Of a DNA stretch of 64,000 nucleotides, positions 56,018 through 64,000 are shown one piece after another. The DNA comes from Vibrio penaeicida. Its GTDB lineage: Bacteria > Pseudomonadota > Gammaproteobacteria > Enterobacterales > Vibrionaceae. The DNA lies in the NCBI RefSeq assembly GCF_030689305.1, contig NZ_JAUYVM010000002.1, positions 496,001 through 560,000 on the forward strand. Reading direction: 5' to 3'. Below the pieces are notes generated by a model. The model worked only from the letters and a program-made list of their open reading frames with translations. It was not told the origin of the DNA and made no database searches. Each line of letters opens with the position of its first letter. Position 1 is the stretch's first letter. The translations under genes and the position numbers were made by a program.

Positions 56018-57808
56018 TCACGATCCAGTTTGAACGCTACCATAAAGTGTTTGATAAAGCCCATCTTGTTGAACCAGTTCAACATGTGTCCCCGCTTGTG
56101 TGACTTGCCCATCTTCTAAAACATAGATCAGATCGGCCTGTTTTACGGCAGAAAGTCTGTGCGCGACAATTAAGGTTGTTCGACCGGCAAGAAATTGATT
56201 CAGCGCTGTATGTAGAGCCGACTCCGTTGCAGTATCGAGTGCCGATGTTGCTTCGTCCAAGATAACAAATTTAGGGTCGCTTAGTACCATTCGTGCGATG
56301 GCCAAACGCTGCCTTTGTCCACCAGACAACCGAACACCTTGTCTGCCTATTTGCGTGTCTAGCCCCTCGGTAAGCTGCTCAGTAACATCTTGCAGTTGAG
56401 CTACTTCGAGCGCTTTCCAAAGCTGGGCATCGCTATATTCCGTTCCTAACGTGAGATTATGCCTTAAGCTGTCATTAAAAAGTATAGGTTGTTGTAATAC
56501 AACAGCAATATGTTTACGTATTAGCTCGAAGCCAATGTCTTCAGTTGTATGCCCATTAAAGGTGATTTGTCCCGATTTTGCCCCATAAACACCAATGAGA
56601 AGTTGTATTAGGGTCGACTTTCCACCACCACTTGCACCAACAAGTGCCACTTTTTTGCCATTAGGGATATGCAATGAAAGGTTACTGAGCACGGTTTTTT
56701 CATCATTATATGAAAACGTGACGTTTTGAATGCCGACATCAACACTTTCATTTAAGGCAAACGGATCAACTTTTCCGCCTGTTCTCGCCTCTTCTTCTAA
56801 GTTAAGTAAAGAATTAATTCGCTTGAGTGCCGCTTTTGCGCTGTACCAAGAAAATTGAATGCCTAACAATTCTTGTACGGGGGTGAGCATGAACCACAGG
56901 TAACCAAATACCGCGAAGATCTGCCCAATGGTAAGGTCACTGAATAGTACCATCAGCATAGCAACAGCTCTAAAGAGCTCAAACCCAAGCAGAAAGAGTA
57001 AAAAGGAGACACGCCCGGCAGCTTCTGATTGCCATGCGTATTTGTCTGCATCTACGCGGATGTCATTTGCTTGTTCTTTAAGTTGTTTAAGAAACACACT
57101 TTCTTTATTAGCTGCTCGTAACTGATAGATGCCGTTCAATGTTTCGATAAGTCTATTTTGGAATCTTTCAAAGGATTGGTTTTCACGTTTTTTAAGGTGT
57201 TTAACTTTGCTGCCAAGCTTTCTTGAAAAATAAATAACGATCGGATTGACTAATAAAATAAACAACCCTAAACGCCAATCTAACCAAAGCAATATTCCCG
57301 CTGTACCAATAACCGTAAGCAAGCTCACTACAAACTTACTTAGAGTGGAACCAATAAATTGGTCAATAGTCTCTATGTCAGTAATAAGGTGTGCATTGAT
57401 ACCACCACTACCACGTGTTTCATACTGTGCAATACTGATTCGACCTAACTTGTCGATCATGATTTCACGCATTTTGCAGGTAATGGTTTTGGACACTAGA
57501 GTGAATTGTCGGCTCTGAAGGATATTAAGTGCCTGTGACATACAGCGCATGAGAATAACCAGTACAAGTGTTAGCCCAATATATCCAATGGGGGTCTGCC
57601 AGGCTGAAGGTAATAGCTGATTCATGGCATCCAGACCACTTGCGGGTTGGTTCATCAGCACTTCATCAACCATTAATGGCATAAGTAATGGAATGGGTAC
57701 ACTGATTAAAGTTGCGCCTATCGCGATTAAGTTAGCGACCATTAAGCGCTTTTTGTGTTTTTTTGCTTGTGTTAATAACCACGAACGGCTAATAGTGTGT
57801 TCACTCAT
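56018..57808 (-). CDS. ABC-type exporter, fused permease and ATPase
   Basis: The 596-residue protein has an N-terminal exporter domain with six membrane helices (about 20-310) and an ATPase domain with Walker A G-A-S-G-G-G-K-S-T, signature L-S-G-G-Q-R-Q-R, Walker B F-V-I-L-D-E-A-T-S-A-L-D and a switch His. It is an MsbA/LmrA-like half transporter that should work as a homodimer. The substrate cannot be read from sequence. I choose ATG 57808, since the longer frame to 57928 would run into the divergent msrC gene. Upstream is AT-rich without a clear ribosome site. Confidence 0.88.
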   Translation of the reverse strand: MSEHTISRSWLLTQAKKHKKRLMVANLIAIGATLISVPIPLLMPLMVDEVLMNQPASGLDAMNQLLPSAWQTPIGYIGLTLVLVILMRCMSQALNILQSRQFTLVSKTITCKMREIMIDKLGRISIAQYETRGSGGINAHLITDIETIDQFIGSTLSKFVVSLLTVIGTAGILLWLDWRLGLFILLVNPIVIYFSRKLGSKVKHLKKRENQSFERFQNRLIETLNGIYQLRAANKESVFLKQLKEQANDIRVDADKYAWQSEAAGRVSFLLFLLGFELFRAVAMLMVLFSDLTIGQIFAVFGYLWFMLTPVQELLGIQFSWYSAKAALKRINSLLNLEEEARTGGKVDPFALNESVDVGIQNVTFSYNDEKTVLSNLSLHIPNGKKVALVGASGGGKSTLIQLLIGVYGAKSGQITFNGHTTEDIGFELIRKHIAVVLQQPILFNDSLRHNLTLGTEYSDAQLWKALEVAQLQDVTEQLTEGLDTQIGRQGVRLSGGQRQRLAIARMVLSDPKFVILDEATSALDTATESALHTALNQFLAGRTTLIVAHRLSAVKQADLIYVLEDGQVTQAGTHVELVQQDGLYQTLYGSVQTGS

Positions 57809-57882
57809 AACGAATTTTTTACAAATGCCAAGTTTTCTTGTTGATGTGGCATTGTACGTACATCTCTCGGAAAAAGAAGAAA

Positions 57883-58356
57883 ATGATTGAAAAGCAGTAC
57901 CAGACATTAACGAAACAAGCACAAGCAATCATTGGAGATGAGCCGGATTTAATTGCTAACTTATCTAACCTAAGTGCGCTTTTGAATATGGAGCTGAATA
58001 AGCTGAATTGGGTAGGTTTTTACTTAATGAAAGATAATGAGTTAGTTCTCGGTCCTTTTCAAGGTAAGCCCGCTTGTATCAGGATTCCAGTGGGGCGCGG
58101 GGTGTGTGGAACAGCAGTGGCAACCGATACTGTTCAACGAATCGAAAACGTACATGATTTCGAAGGGCACATTGCTTGTGATGCTGAGAGTAACTCAGAA
58201 ATTGTCATTCCGTTTCGTATAAACGGAGAGATTGCAGGGGTACTTGATATTGATAGCCCTGAAATCGGTCGATTTGACCAAAATGATGAGAATGGTTTGA
58301 CCTTCCTGATGAAGGAAGTTGAAAAGCTGCTCAATTCCCACGCGAACAACGATTAA
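57883..58356 (+). CDS. msrC: Free methionine-(R)-sulfoxide reductase (GAF domain)
   Basis: MsrC reduces free methionine-R-sulfoxide with thioredoxin. The 157-residue GAF-domain protein has the three catalytic cysteines of the family: Cys65 (K-P-A-C-I-R-I), Cys75 (G-R-G-V-C-G-T-A) and Cys99 (G-H-I-A-C-D-A). The ATG at 57883 is preferred for its AAGAAGAAA ribosome site and family-like start; a frame back to 57838 overlaps the exporter promoter region. It may be co-expressed with proQ, 101 bp downstream. Confidence 0.92.
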   Translation: MIEKQYQTLTKQAQAIIGDEPDLIANLSNLSALLNMELNKLNWVGFYLMKDNELVLGPFQGKPACIRIPVGRGVCGTAVATDTVQRIENVHDFEGHIACDAESNSEIVIPFRINGEIAGVLDIDSPEIGRFDQNDENGLTFLMKEVEKLLNSHANND

Positions 58357-58457
58357 TTTACAACTTGGTTGTGGTTTTTCCTAAGCATGTCACTATAATA
58401 GCGAAAATATTTATATGAACGCTTTGCGGGTAAAGGCCGCAACAACCAGGAATCCTC

Positions 58458-59087
58458 ATGGAAAACACTGAAAAGTTAAAAAACAGCAAAGAAGTCATTG
58501 CATATATTGCTGAATGTTTCCCTAAGTGCTTTACTTTAGAAGGTGAAGCTAAGCCATTAAAAATTGGTATCTTTCAAGATTTGGCAGATCGTCTGAGTGA
58601 TGATCCAAAAGTAAGTAAAACTCAGTTACGTGCTGCATTAAGACAATATACGTCTTCTTGGCGTTACCTGCATGGCGCAAAACCTGGCGCAATTCGTGTG
58701 GATTTAGATGGTAATGAAGCGGGTGCACTTGAAGAAGAGCACATCGAGCATGCCAAAACTGCACTAGCGGAAAGCAAGGCACGAGTTCAGGCTCGTCGCA
58801 AAGAAAAAGCTGAAAAAGCACGTGAAGAAGGTAAAGCAAAAGCTAAGGCGAATAAGCCTCAAGCTCGTAAATCGAAACCTAAAGCACAAAAACCTCAGAA
58901 CAATAAAGCAGCAGCGCCTACGCGTCCGCTAAATGACGATGATATGATCATTGGTAATGCAGTGAACGTAAACATGGGTAAAGGGAATATGGCTGCTACA
59001 ATTGTAGAAATTAACAAGGATGATGTGCGGGTGCAGCTTAATAACGGTCTGCAAATGGTCGTAAAAGCGGAGCACTTACGCGCTTAA
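58458..59087 (+). CDS. proQ: RNA chaperone ProQ
   Basis: ProQ binds structured small RNAs and mRNA 3' ends and affects osmotic and Prc-related phenotypes. The 209-residue protein has the FinO-like domain (about 1-120; I-A-Y-I-A-E-C-F-P and Y-L-H-G-A-K-P-G-A motifs), a K/A-rich flexible linker (about 122-155) and a Tudor-like C-terminal domain (about 160-209). It lies 17 bp upstream of prc, an arrangement kept from E. coli to Vibrio. Confidence 0.96.
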   Translation: MENTEKLKNSKEVIAYIAECFPKCFTLEGEAKPLKIGIFQDLADRLSDDPKVSKTQLRAALRQYTSSWRYLHGAKPGAIRVDLDGNEAGALEEEHIEHAKTALAESKARVQARRKEKAEKAREEGKAKAKANKPQARKSKPKAQKPQNNKAAAPTRPLNDDDMIIGNAVNVNMGKGNMAATIVEINKDDVRVQLNNGLQMVVKAEHLRA

Positions 59088-59104
59088 AGGAGAAACTCCT
59101 ACGC

Positions 59105-61108
59105 ATGAAATGTCGTTCTAAATTGACTATGATCGCTGCCAGCTTGATGCTGGCAGCATCAGCTCAGGCTCTCGAAGCCAAACTTTCCAAAGCCGACTTG
59201 CCACTTCTAGCTCCTGAAGTTCAACATACCACAGCGAGCAAACGAGTGACTTCCCGATTGACTCGTTCGCATTATAAGCACTTCAATCTCAATGATGAAT
59301 TCTCCCAAGCGATGTTTAATCGTTATGTGGAAATGCTGGACTACAACAAGAATATCTTCACCCAGAGTGATATCAATTCGTTTGTTGAATGGTCAGTTCA
59401 GCTTGATGATCAGCTGAAGTCTGGCAGCAACAAAATTGCTTTCAAACTCTATAACCTCGCAAATGAAAAACGCTTCGAGCGCTTTTCTTATGCTCTGACC
59501 TTGTTAGACGAAGAAATTAAATTCGACGTAGACGAGTCAATGATGGTTGACCGTTCTGATGCAGAATGGCCTAAAAGCCAAAGCGAAGTGAACGAATTAT
59601 GGCGTAAACGTGTAAAGTATGACGCTCTTAATTTAAAACTCACTGGCAAAGATTGGCCTGAAATTAAGGAAATGCTTGAAAAGCGTTATAACAACGCAAT
59701 GAAACGCATTTCTCAGACCAAAAGTGAAGATGTTTTCCAGCTTTACATGAATGCTTTCGCTCGAGAAGTGGATCCACACACCAGTTATCTTTCCCCGAGA
59801 AATGCGGAACAGTTTCAGTCTGAAATGAACTTGTCTCTAGAAGGGATAGGTGCGGTTCTGCAAATGACAGAAGATTATACCGTGATTCGCTCTTTGGTCG
59901 CTGGTGGTCCGGCGTCGAATAGTAAGCAGTTGTCTGAAGGTGACCGAATTATTGGTGTCGCTCAAGATAAAGACGACATGGTTGATGTGATCGGATGGCG
60001 ATTAGACGACGTTGTTCAGCTTATCAAGGGACCTAAGGGTACTAAGGTTAGGTTGCACATTCTTCCTGAAGCGAAAGGCGCAAAAAGTTACGATGTAACA
60101 ATTGTGCGCGATAAGATTCGCTTAGAAGATCGAGCAGTTAAGTCTGAGATTCATGAGAAAGATGGAAAGAAAATTGGTGTACTTGAAGTCCCAAGCTTCT
60201 ATGTTGGTCTTTCGAAAGATACAGATAAGCTGATCGCTGAATTGAAAGAGAAAGAGGTCGATGGAATCGTTGTCGATCTTCGGAATAACGGTGGTGGTGC
60301 TTTAACTGAAGCTACAGCGCTTTCAGGGTTGTTCATCAAGAGCGGTCCAATTGTTCAGGTTCGCGACAGCTATGGTCGAATCGAGCAAAATAGCGACACA
60401 GGCAACCAGATCAGTTATGAAGGTCCAGTGACTGTTTTGGTAAACCGCTACAGCGCATCAGCCTCAGAAATTTTTGCCGCAGCACTCCAAGATTATGGTC
60501 GTGCAGTTATCTTAGGTGAAAACTCGTTCGGTAAGGGTACGGTTCAGCAACACAGAAGTTTGAACCACATATACGACTTGTTCGAAAAAGAACTTGGATA
60601 CGTGCAATATACGATTCAAAAGTTCTATCGAATCAATGGTGGAAGTACTCAAAATAAAGGCGTGGTGCCAGATATTCCATTCCCGACGGCTATTGACCCA
60701 GACGAGACAGGTGAGAGTGTTGAAGATAACGCGCTACCTTGGGATCAAATTAAAAAAGCGGAATATAGCGAACTGGATGACAAGTCTAAGCTCATTACGA
60801 ACTTGACCTCCCTTCATGATAAACGAATCGCTAAAGATTTAGAGTTTTCATTTATCATTGAGGATATTGCTGAATACAAAGCAGAGAAAGAAGATAACTC
60901 TATTTCTTTGAAAGAAGCAGTACGTAATAGCGATCAGGATAAGTCTGAAGACAAGCGATTGAGTCGTATCAATCAACGTCAAAAAGCTCAGGGAGAACCC
61001 GTTTTCAAAACTTTGGAAGATGTTCCAAAGGACTACGAAGCCCCCGATGCTTATCTAGATGAAGCCGTTGCAATAACGGTTGATATTGTAAAAAAATCAA
61101 CCTCTTAA
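59105..61108 (+). CDS. prc: Tail-specific periplasmic protease Prc (Tsp)
   Basis: Prc degrades periplasmic proteins with non-polar C-termini and trims lytic enzymes such as MepS. The 667-residue protein has a signal peptide (cleaved near S-A-Q-A-L-E at 20-22), an N-terminal helical domain, a PDZ domain (about 235-320) and an S41 protease domain with the catalytic dyad Ser452 (S-A-S-A-S-E) and Lys477 (F-G-K-G-T-V-Q), the same numbers as E. coli Prc. AAGGAGAAA precedes the ATG. A strong terminator follows. Confidence 0.96.
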   Translation: MKCRSKLTMIAASLMLAASAQALEAKLSKADLPLLAPEVQHTTASKRVTSRLTRSHYKHFNLNDEFSQAMFNRYVEMLDYNKNIFTQSDINSFVEWSVQLDDQLKSGSNKIAFKLYNLANEKRFERFSYALTLLDEEIKFDVDESMMVDRSDAEWPKSQSEVNELWRKRVKYDALNLKLTGKDWPEIKEMLEKRYNNAMKRISQTKSEDVFQLYMNAFAREVDPHTSYLSPRNAEQFQSEMNLSLEGIGAVLQMTEDYTVIRSLVAGGPASNSKQLSEGDRIIGVAQDKDDMVDVIGWRLDDVVQLIKGPKGTKVRLHILPEAKGAKSYDVTIVRDKIRLEDRAVKSEIHEKDGKKIGVLEVPSFYVGLSKDTDKLIAELKEKEVDGIVVDLRNNGGGALTEATALSGLFIKSGPIVQVRDSYGRIEQNSDTGNQISYEGPVTVLVNRYSASASEIFAAALQDYGRAVILGENSFGKGTVQQHRSLNHIYDLFEKELGYVQYTIQKFYRINGGSTQNKGVVPDIPFPTAIDPDETGESVEDNALPWDQIKKAEYSELDDKSKLITNLTSLHDKRIAKDLEFSFIIEDIAEYKAEKEDNSISLKEAVRNSDQDKSEDKRLSRINQRQKAQGEPVFKTLEDVPKDYEAPDAYLDEAVAITVDIVKKSTS

Positions 61109-61111
61109 AAT

Positions 61112-61138
61112 AAAAGCGAGCCTAGTGCTCGCTTTTTT
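61112..61138 (+). terminator. Terminator after prc
   Basis: GCGAGC (61116-61121), loop CTAGT, GCTCGC (61127-61132), then six T. A four-base A-run on the left allows weak use in reverse. Confidence 0.93.
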
Positions 61139-61226
61139 AATGACAAAAATTAATGTGATATAGATCTAAAATATTGGGTGTATAGTCAATTCACTCCTAA
61201 GCTTAAAGAAAAGCGAGGTGGAAGTG

Positions 61227-61889
61227 ATGAGATTATTCCTACTAATTTTTACCTGTTTTTTGTTTGGTTCGACCCATGCCGAGGTTAAGCAAAAAGCTGA
61301 GTTAACGCAATTTAACCACCCGTTCCTACTAGGGGACTGGTACCTGTTTAATCCGGATCCGGATAGCACTTCTGAAGACTTCCTCGCGATAAGGCTCACA
61401 TTAGAGTCTGACTATGTGTTCACTATCGAAATTCAAAAGAAAGATCATTCCGTGGATTATTGGCAAGGAAACTATGAAGCTGATGAGACAACATTAGTGC
61501 TTGGAATGGATACGGAAACACCTCAGGTTTATCACTATAACAATAATCACAACCAGCTCAATTTGAACGGTGTGATCTTTCAAAAAGCCTTACCTACAGC
61601 TTTAGTCGGTAGTTGGACTAGTGAGTCACTGGCTGGCGACGATATACTGGCAAGCGATGTCAGCCAGATGGATTTAGTACTTCAAGCCGACTTTGTGTTT
61701 TCTTTTCGAGTCGTTTCCGGCAACGGCAACGAAGCAACGCATGAAGGCATCTACATTATAGAAGGGGATCATCTTGTGCTTATGTACAGTGATGGAGAGC
61801 AGGATTCACGTTACACTTTGATCGATAATCAGCTCACTCTTGATAGCCAGACATCTGATATGTACGCGGTACTTAATCGTGTAGAGTAG
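61227..61889 (+). CDS. Secreted protein of unknown function with two lipocalin-like repeats
   Basis: The ATG at 61227 (220 residues) has GAGG eight bases upstream and a signal peptide (L-F-L-L-I-F-T-C-F-L-F-G-S-T-H-A, cleaved near residue 18). The cysteine does not form a proper lipobox. The mature protein has two similar halves, each opening with a W-Y/T block (L-L-G-D-W-Y-L-F and L-V-G-S-W-T-S-E), then a V-F-T/S-I/F strand pair and a G-N/I-Y-E/I turn, like lipocalin-5 or stress-response barrel domains. A periplasmic small-ligand or folding role is possible but unproven. Confidence 0.75.
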   Translation: MRLFLLIFTCFLFGSTHAEVKQKAELTQFNHPFLLGDWYLFNPDPDSTSEDFLAIRLTLESDYVFTIEIQKKDHSVDYWQGNYEADETTLVLGMDTETPQVYHYNNNHNQLNLNGVIFQKALPTALVGSWTSESLAGDDILASDVSQMDLVLQADFVFSFRVVSGNGNEATHEGIYIIEGDHLVLMYSDGEQDSRYTLIDNQLTLDSQTSDMYAVLNRVE

Positions 61890-61925
61890 CGATTAAATCG
61901 ACAGACCCGAACATCAGAGAACTAA

Positions 61926-61964
61926 ACCGGAATAGCATCGTACGCTGTTCCGGTCTCATTTTTT
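61926..61964 (+). terminator. Terminator before pepN
   Basis: ACCGGAATAGC (61926-61936) pairs with GCTGTTCCGGT (61944-61954) with one wobble, followed by CTCATTTTTT. It ends the preceding secreted-protein gene. The remaining 220 bp to pepN hold its promoter, which I cannot pin down. Confidence 0.85.
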
Positions 61965-62182
61965 GAGACTCATTATTTTTTGTTATACCACCAATTCACA
62001 TTGCCATATGATACTTTTGACGAAGTACAAGCTATTGTGCGCTATATTTTCAGTCAAATAATCTGAAATCTTTCCCTGCTAGCTCATTTCTCATATTCAG
62101 CAGAAAATCTCATTTTCCGCTCGTAAGCAAATGGCTATATTAGGTAAACGCAACTGGCAGATATATAAAAGGAAATTTCAAT

Positions 62183-64000
62183 ATGGCTCAAAGCCCTCAA
62201 GCAAAATATCGTAAAGACTATCAGTCTCCTGACTTTACTATCACTCACGTAGACCTGACTTTCGATTTGCACGACACAGCGAGTGTTATAACGGCTGTAT
62301 CGACAGTGAAAAAACTAAAAGAGAATACAAAGCTGTTTCTTGATGGTGATGAGTTAACTTTGCTTTCTGTAAAAGTTGATGGAGAAGATTGGACTGACTA
62401 CCAAGAAGTGGAAGGTGGTCTTGAAATTAATGGTCTGACTAAAGATTTTGAGTTGACCATTAAAACAGAGGTTAACCCTTCTACCAACACGGCTTTGGAA
62501 GGTCTGTACAAATCGGGAGATGGATTTTGTACCCAATGTGAAGCAGAAGGTTTCCGCCGAATTACCTACTACATGGATCGCCCAGATGTGTTGGCGATTT
62601 TTACAACGACTGTTATCGCGGAAGAATCTAAGAATACATTCCTTCTAAGTAACGGTAACCGTGTTGATGAAGGTAAGCTCGAAAACGGCAGACATTGGGC
62701 TAAATGGAATGACCCACACCCGAAGCCAGCTTACCTGTTTGCCATTGTTGCTGGTGATTTTGATGTTCTTCGAGACAAATACGTAACGGTCTCAGGTCGT
62801 GAGGTCGATCTAGAAATTTATGTCGACAGAGGAAACCTAGACCGCGCACCATTCGCGATGACGTCATTGATTAATTCAATGAAGTGGGACGAAGAAAGAT
62901 TTGGTCTTGAATATGACCTCGACATTTACATGATTGTTGCCGTTGATTTCTTCAATATGGGTGCGATGGAAAACAAAGGTCTCAACGTATTCAACTCAAA
63001 ATACGTGTTAGCAAACAATGAAACTGCAACTGATGATGATTACTTAGGTATTGAAGCGGTTATCGGACACGAATACTTCCATAACTGGACGGGTAACCGA
63101 GTTACTTGTCGTGATTGGTTCCAACTTAGTTTGAAAGAAGGCCTAACGGTTTTCCGCGATCAAGAGTTCTCATCGGATCTAGGTTCTCGTGCCGTGAATC
63201 GAATTAACAACGTGAGAATTATCCGTGGCCCGCAATTTGCTGAAGATGCGAGCCCAATGTCTCATCCAATTCGTCCGGAAAAAGTGATAGAAATGAACAA
63301 CTTCTACACGTTAACGGTATACGAAAAGGGGAGTGAAGTTATTCGAATGATGCACACACTTCTTGGTGAAGAAAAATTCCAACAAGGTGTGAAGCTTTAT
63401 TTTGAACGCCATGACGGTACGGCAGCAACTTGTGAAGACTTTGTCTCTGCAATGGAAGACGCTTCTGGTGTCGACTTGAAGCATTTCCGTTTGTGGTACA
63501 GCCAGTCTGGTACGCCGACGGTTGAAGCAACCACTGAATTCAATCAAGCCGAAAGCACGTTCTCGCTAACATTGAAACAGCAAACGCCTGCAACATTGGA
63601 GCAATCAGAAAAGCAAGCATTGCACATTCCGTTTGATATTGAGTTATATGCGCAGGACGGAAGTGTTATTGAGTTACGCTGTAACTCTAAAGAAATCAGC
63701 AATGTTCTTGATTTCACTCAAGATGAGCAAACCTTTGTTTTCGAAAATGTAACTGAACGTCCAGTTATTTCAATGCTGCGTGAGTTTTCGGCGCCCGTTA
63801 AATTGAACTATGAATATTCAGATGAAGATTTGAAGTTTTTGATGGTTAACGCTAGAAATGATTTTGCGCGATGGGATGCAGGGCAATTGCTTCTTGCCAA
63901 ATACATTAAGTTAAACATTACACGTCAGCAAAACGGAGAAAGTTTCGAGCTTCCTGAAGATGTGATTGATGCATTCAGAGGCGTGTTGCTTGATGCTAGC
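62183..64000 (+). CDS. pepN: Aminopeptidase N, N-terminal 606 residues (cut by window end)
   Basis: PepN is the main cytosolic M1-family metallo-aminopeptidase and removes N-terminal residues from peptides. The frame is open from ATG 62183 (AAAGGAAA upstream) to the window end with no stop, 606 of about 870 residues. The exopeptidase motif G-A-M-E-N is at 260-264, the zinc site H-E-Y-F-H at 296-300, and the third ligand Glu lies in the following L-K-E-G-L-T-V-F block. All catalytic residues are present. Confidence 0.97.
   Translation, partial: MAQSPQAKYRKDYQSPDFTITHVDLTFDLHDTASVITAVSTVKKLKENTKLFLDGDELTLLSVKVDGEDWTDYQEVEGGLEINGLTKDFELTIKTEVNPSTNTALEGLYKSGDGFCTQCEAEGFRRITYYMDRPDVLAIFTTTVIAEESKNTFLLSNGNRVDEGKLENGRHWAKWNDPHPKPAYLFAIVAGDFDVLRDKYVTVSGREVDLEIYVDRGNLDRAPFAMTSLINSMKWDEERFGLEYDLDIYMIVAVDFFNMGAMENKGLNVFNSKYVLANNETATDDDYLGIEAVIGHEYFHNWTGNRVTCRDWFQLSLKEGLTVFRDQEFSSDLGSRAVNRINNVRIIRGPQFAEDASPMSHPIRPEKVIEMNNFYTLTVYEKGSEVIRMMHTLLGEEKFQQGVKLYFERHDGTAATCEDFVSAMEDASGVDLKHFRLWYSQSGTPTVEATTEFNQAESTFSLTLKQQTPATLEQSEKQALHIPFDIELYAQDGSVIELRCNSKEISNVLDFTQDEQTFVFENVTERPVISMLREFSAPVKLNYEYSDEDLKFLMVNARNDFARWDAGQLLLAKYIKLNITRQQNGESFELPEDVIDAFRGVLLDAS

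Noticed and set aside
1-64000. CRISPR array, tRNA, rRNA, integrase or phage attachment site
   Set aside because: None was recognised. The Rhs island shows only IS scraps and internal repeats, with no integrase or tRNA border.

Overview
The window looks like one stretch of a Vibrio chromosome (low-40s %GC by eye, no rRNA, tRNA, CRISPR or phage structural genes seen). The genus is inferred from the gene neighbourhood rlmI / acylphosphatase / tusE / yccA / aapJQMP and rsmF / letB / letA / proQ / prc / pepN, and from protein resemblance; no database search was possible.

Region 1 (1-22.2 kb) is a type VI secretion (T6SS) locus on the + strand: tssK (cut by the window edge), tssL with a peptidoglycan-binding OmpA domain, tssM, tagF, pppA, tssA, tssB, tssC, a second full-length tssC paralogue, tagJ, tssE, tssF, tssG and clpV. 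After a 222-bp AT-rich gap with a sigma-54-like site come hcp, vgrG and a probable loading protein. TagF, PppA and TagJ point to a phospho-regulated machine of the Pseudomonas HSI-I type. Hairpins lie between tssC and the second tssC, and between hcp and vgrG.

Region 2 (22.2-35.2 kb) is an Rhs polymorphic-toxin island. A full-length PAAR-less Rhs protein ends in an EndoU-like RNase domain and is followed by a probable immunity gene. Behind it lies a graveyard of toxin and immunity modules separated by IS66, IS4-like, IS3 and Y1-transposase scraps: an RNase A-like toxin broken by an in-frame TAG with an intact CdiI_2-like immunity gene, a start-less DNA/RNA endonuclease toxin with a YezG-like immunity gene, and a 5'-truncated second Rhs. 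The second Rhs shares a 2,429-bp indel-free repeat with the first but ends in a RelA/SpoT-like alarmone-synthetase domain. Directly downstream are a 73-codon gene and a translationally coupled SpoT/MESH1-like HD hydrolase. I read this as a Rhs-borne alarmone-synthetase toxin with an enzymatic antidote, the most interesting system here. A 10-bp tandem duplication appears to have cut off the toxin's last helix. A duplicated unit of about 560 bp (PTS EIIB fragment plus a small acidic protein gene) brackets the distal part of the island.

Region 3 (35.2-64 kb) is ordinary core chromosome: rlmI, a chemoreceptor, acylphosphatase, tusE, yccA, the aapJQMP amino-acid ABC transporter, a Met8/CysG-like siroheme gene with a decayed methylase tail, yajQ, a Trp-type DAHP synthase, a hotdog thioesterase, an unknown membrane protein, a CvfB-like S1 protein, rsmF, letB/letA lipid-transport genes, an ABC exporter, free-Met-sulfoxide reductase, proQ, prc, a secreted two-repeat protein and pepN (cut by the right edge). 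Convincing intrinsic terminators separate many of these units.
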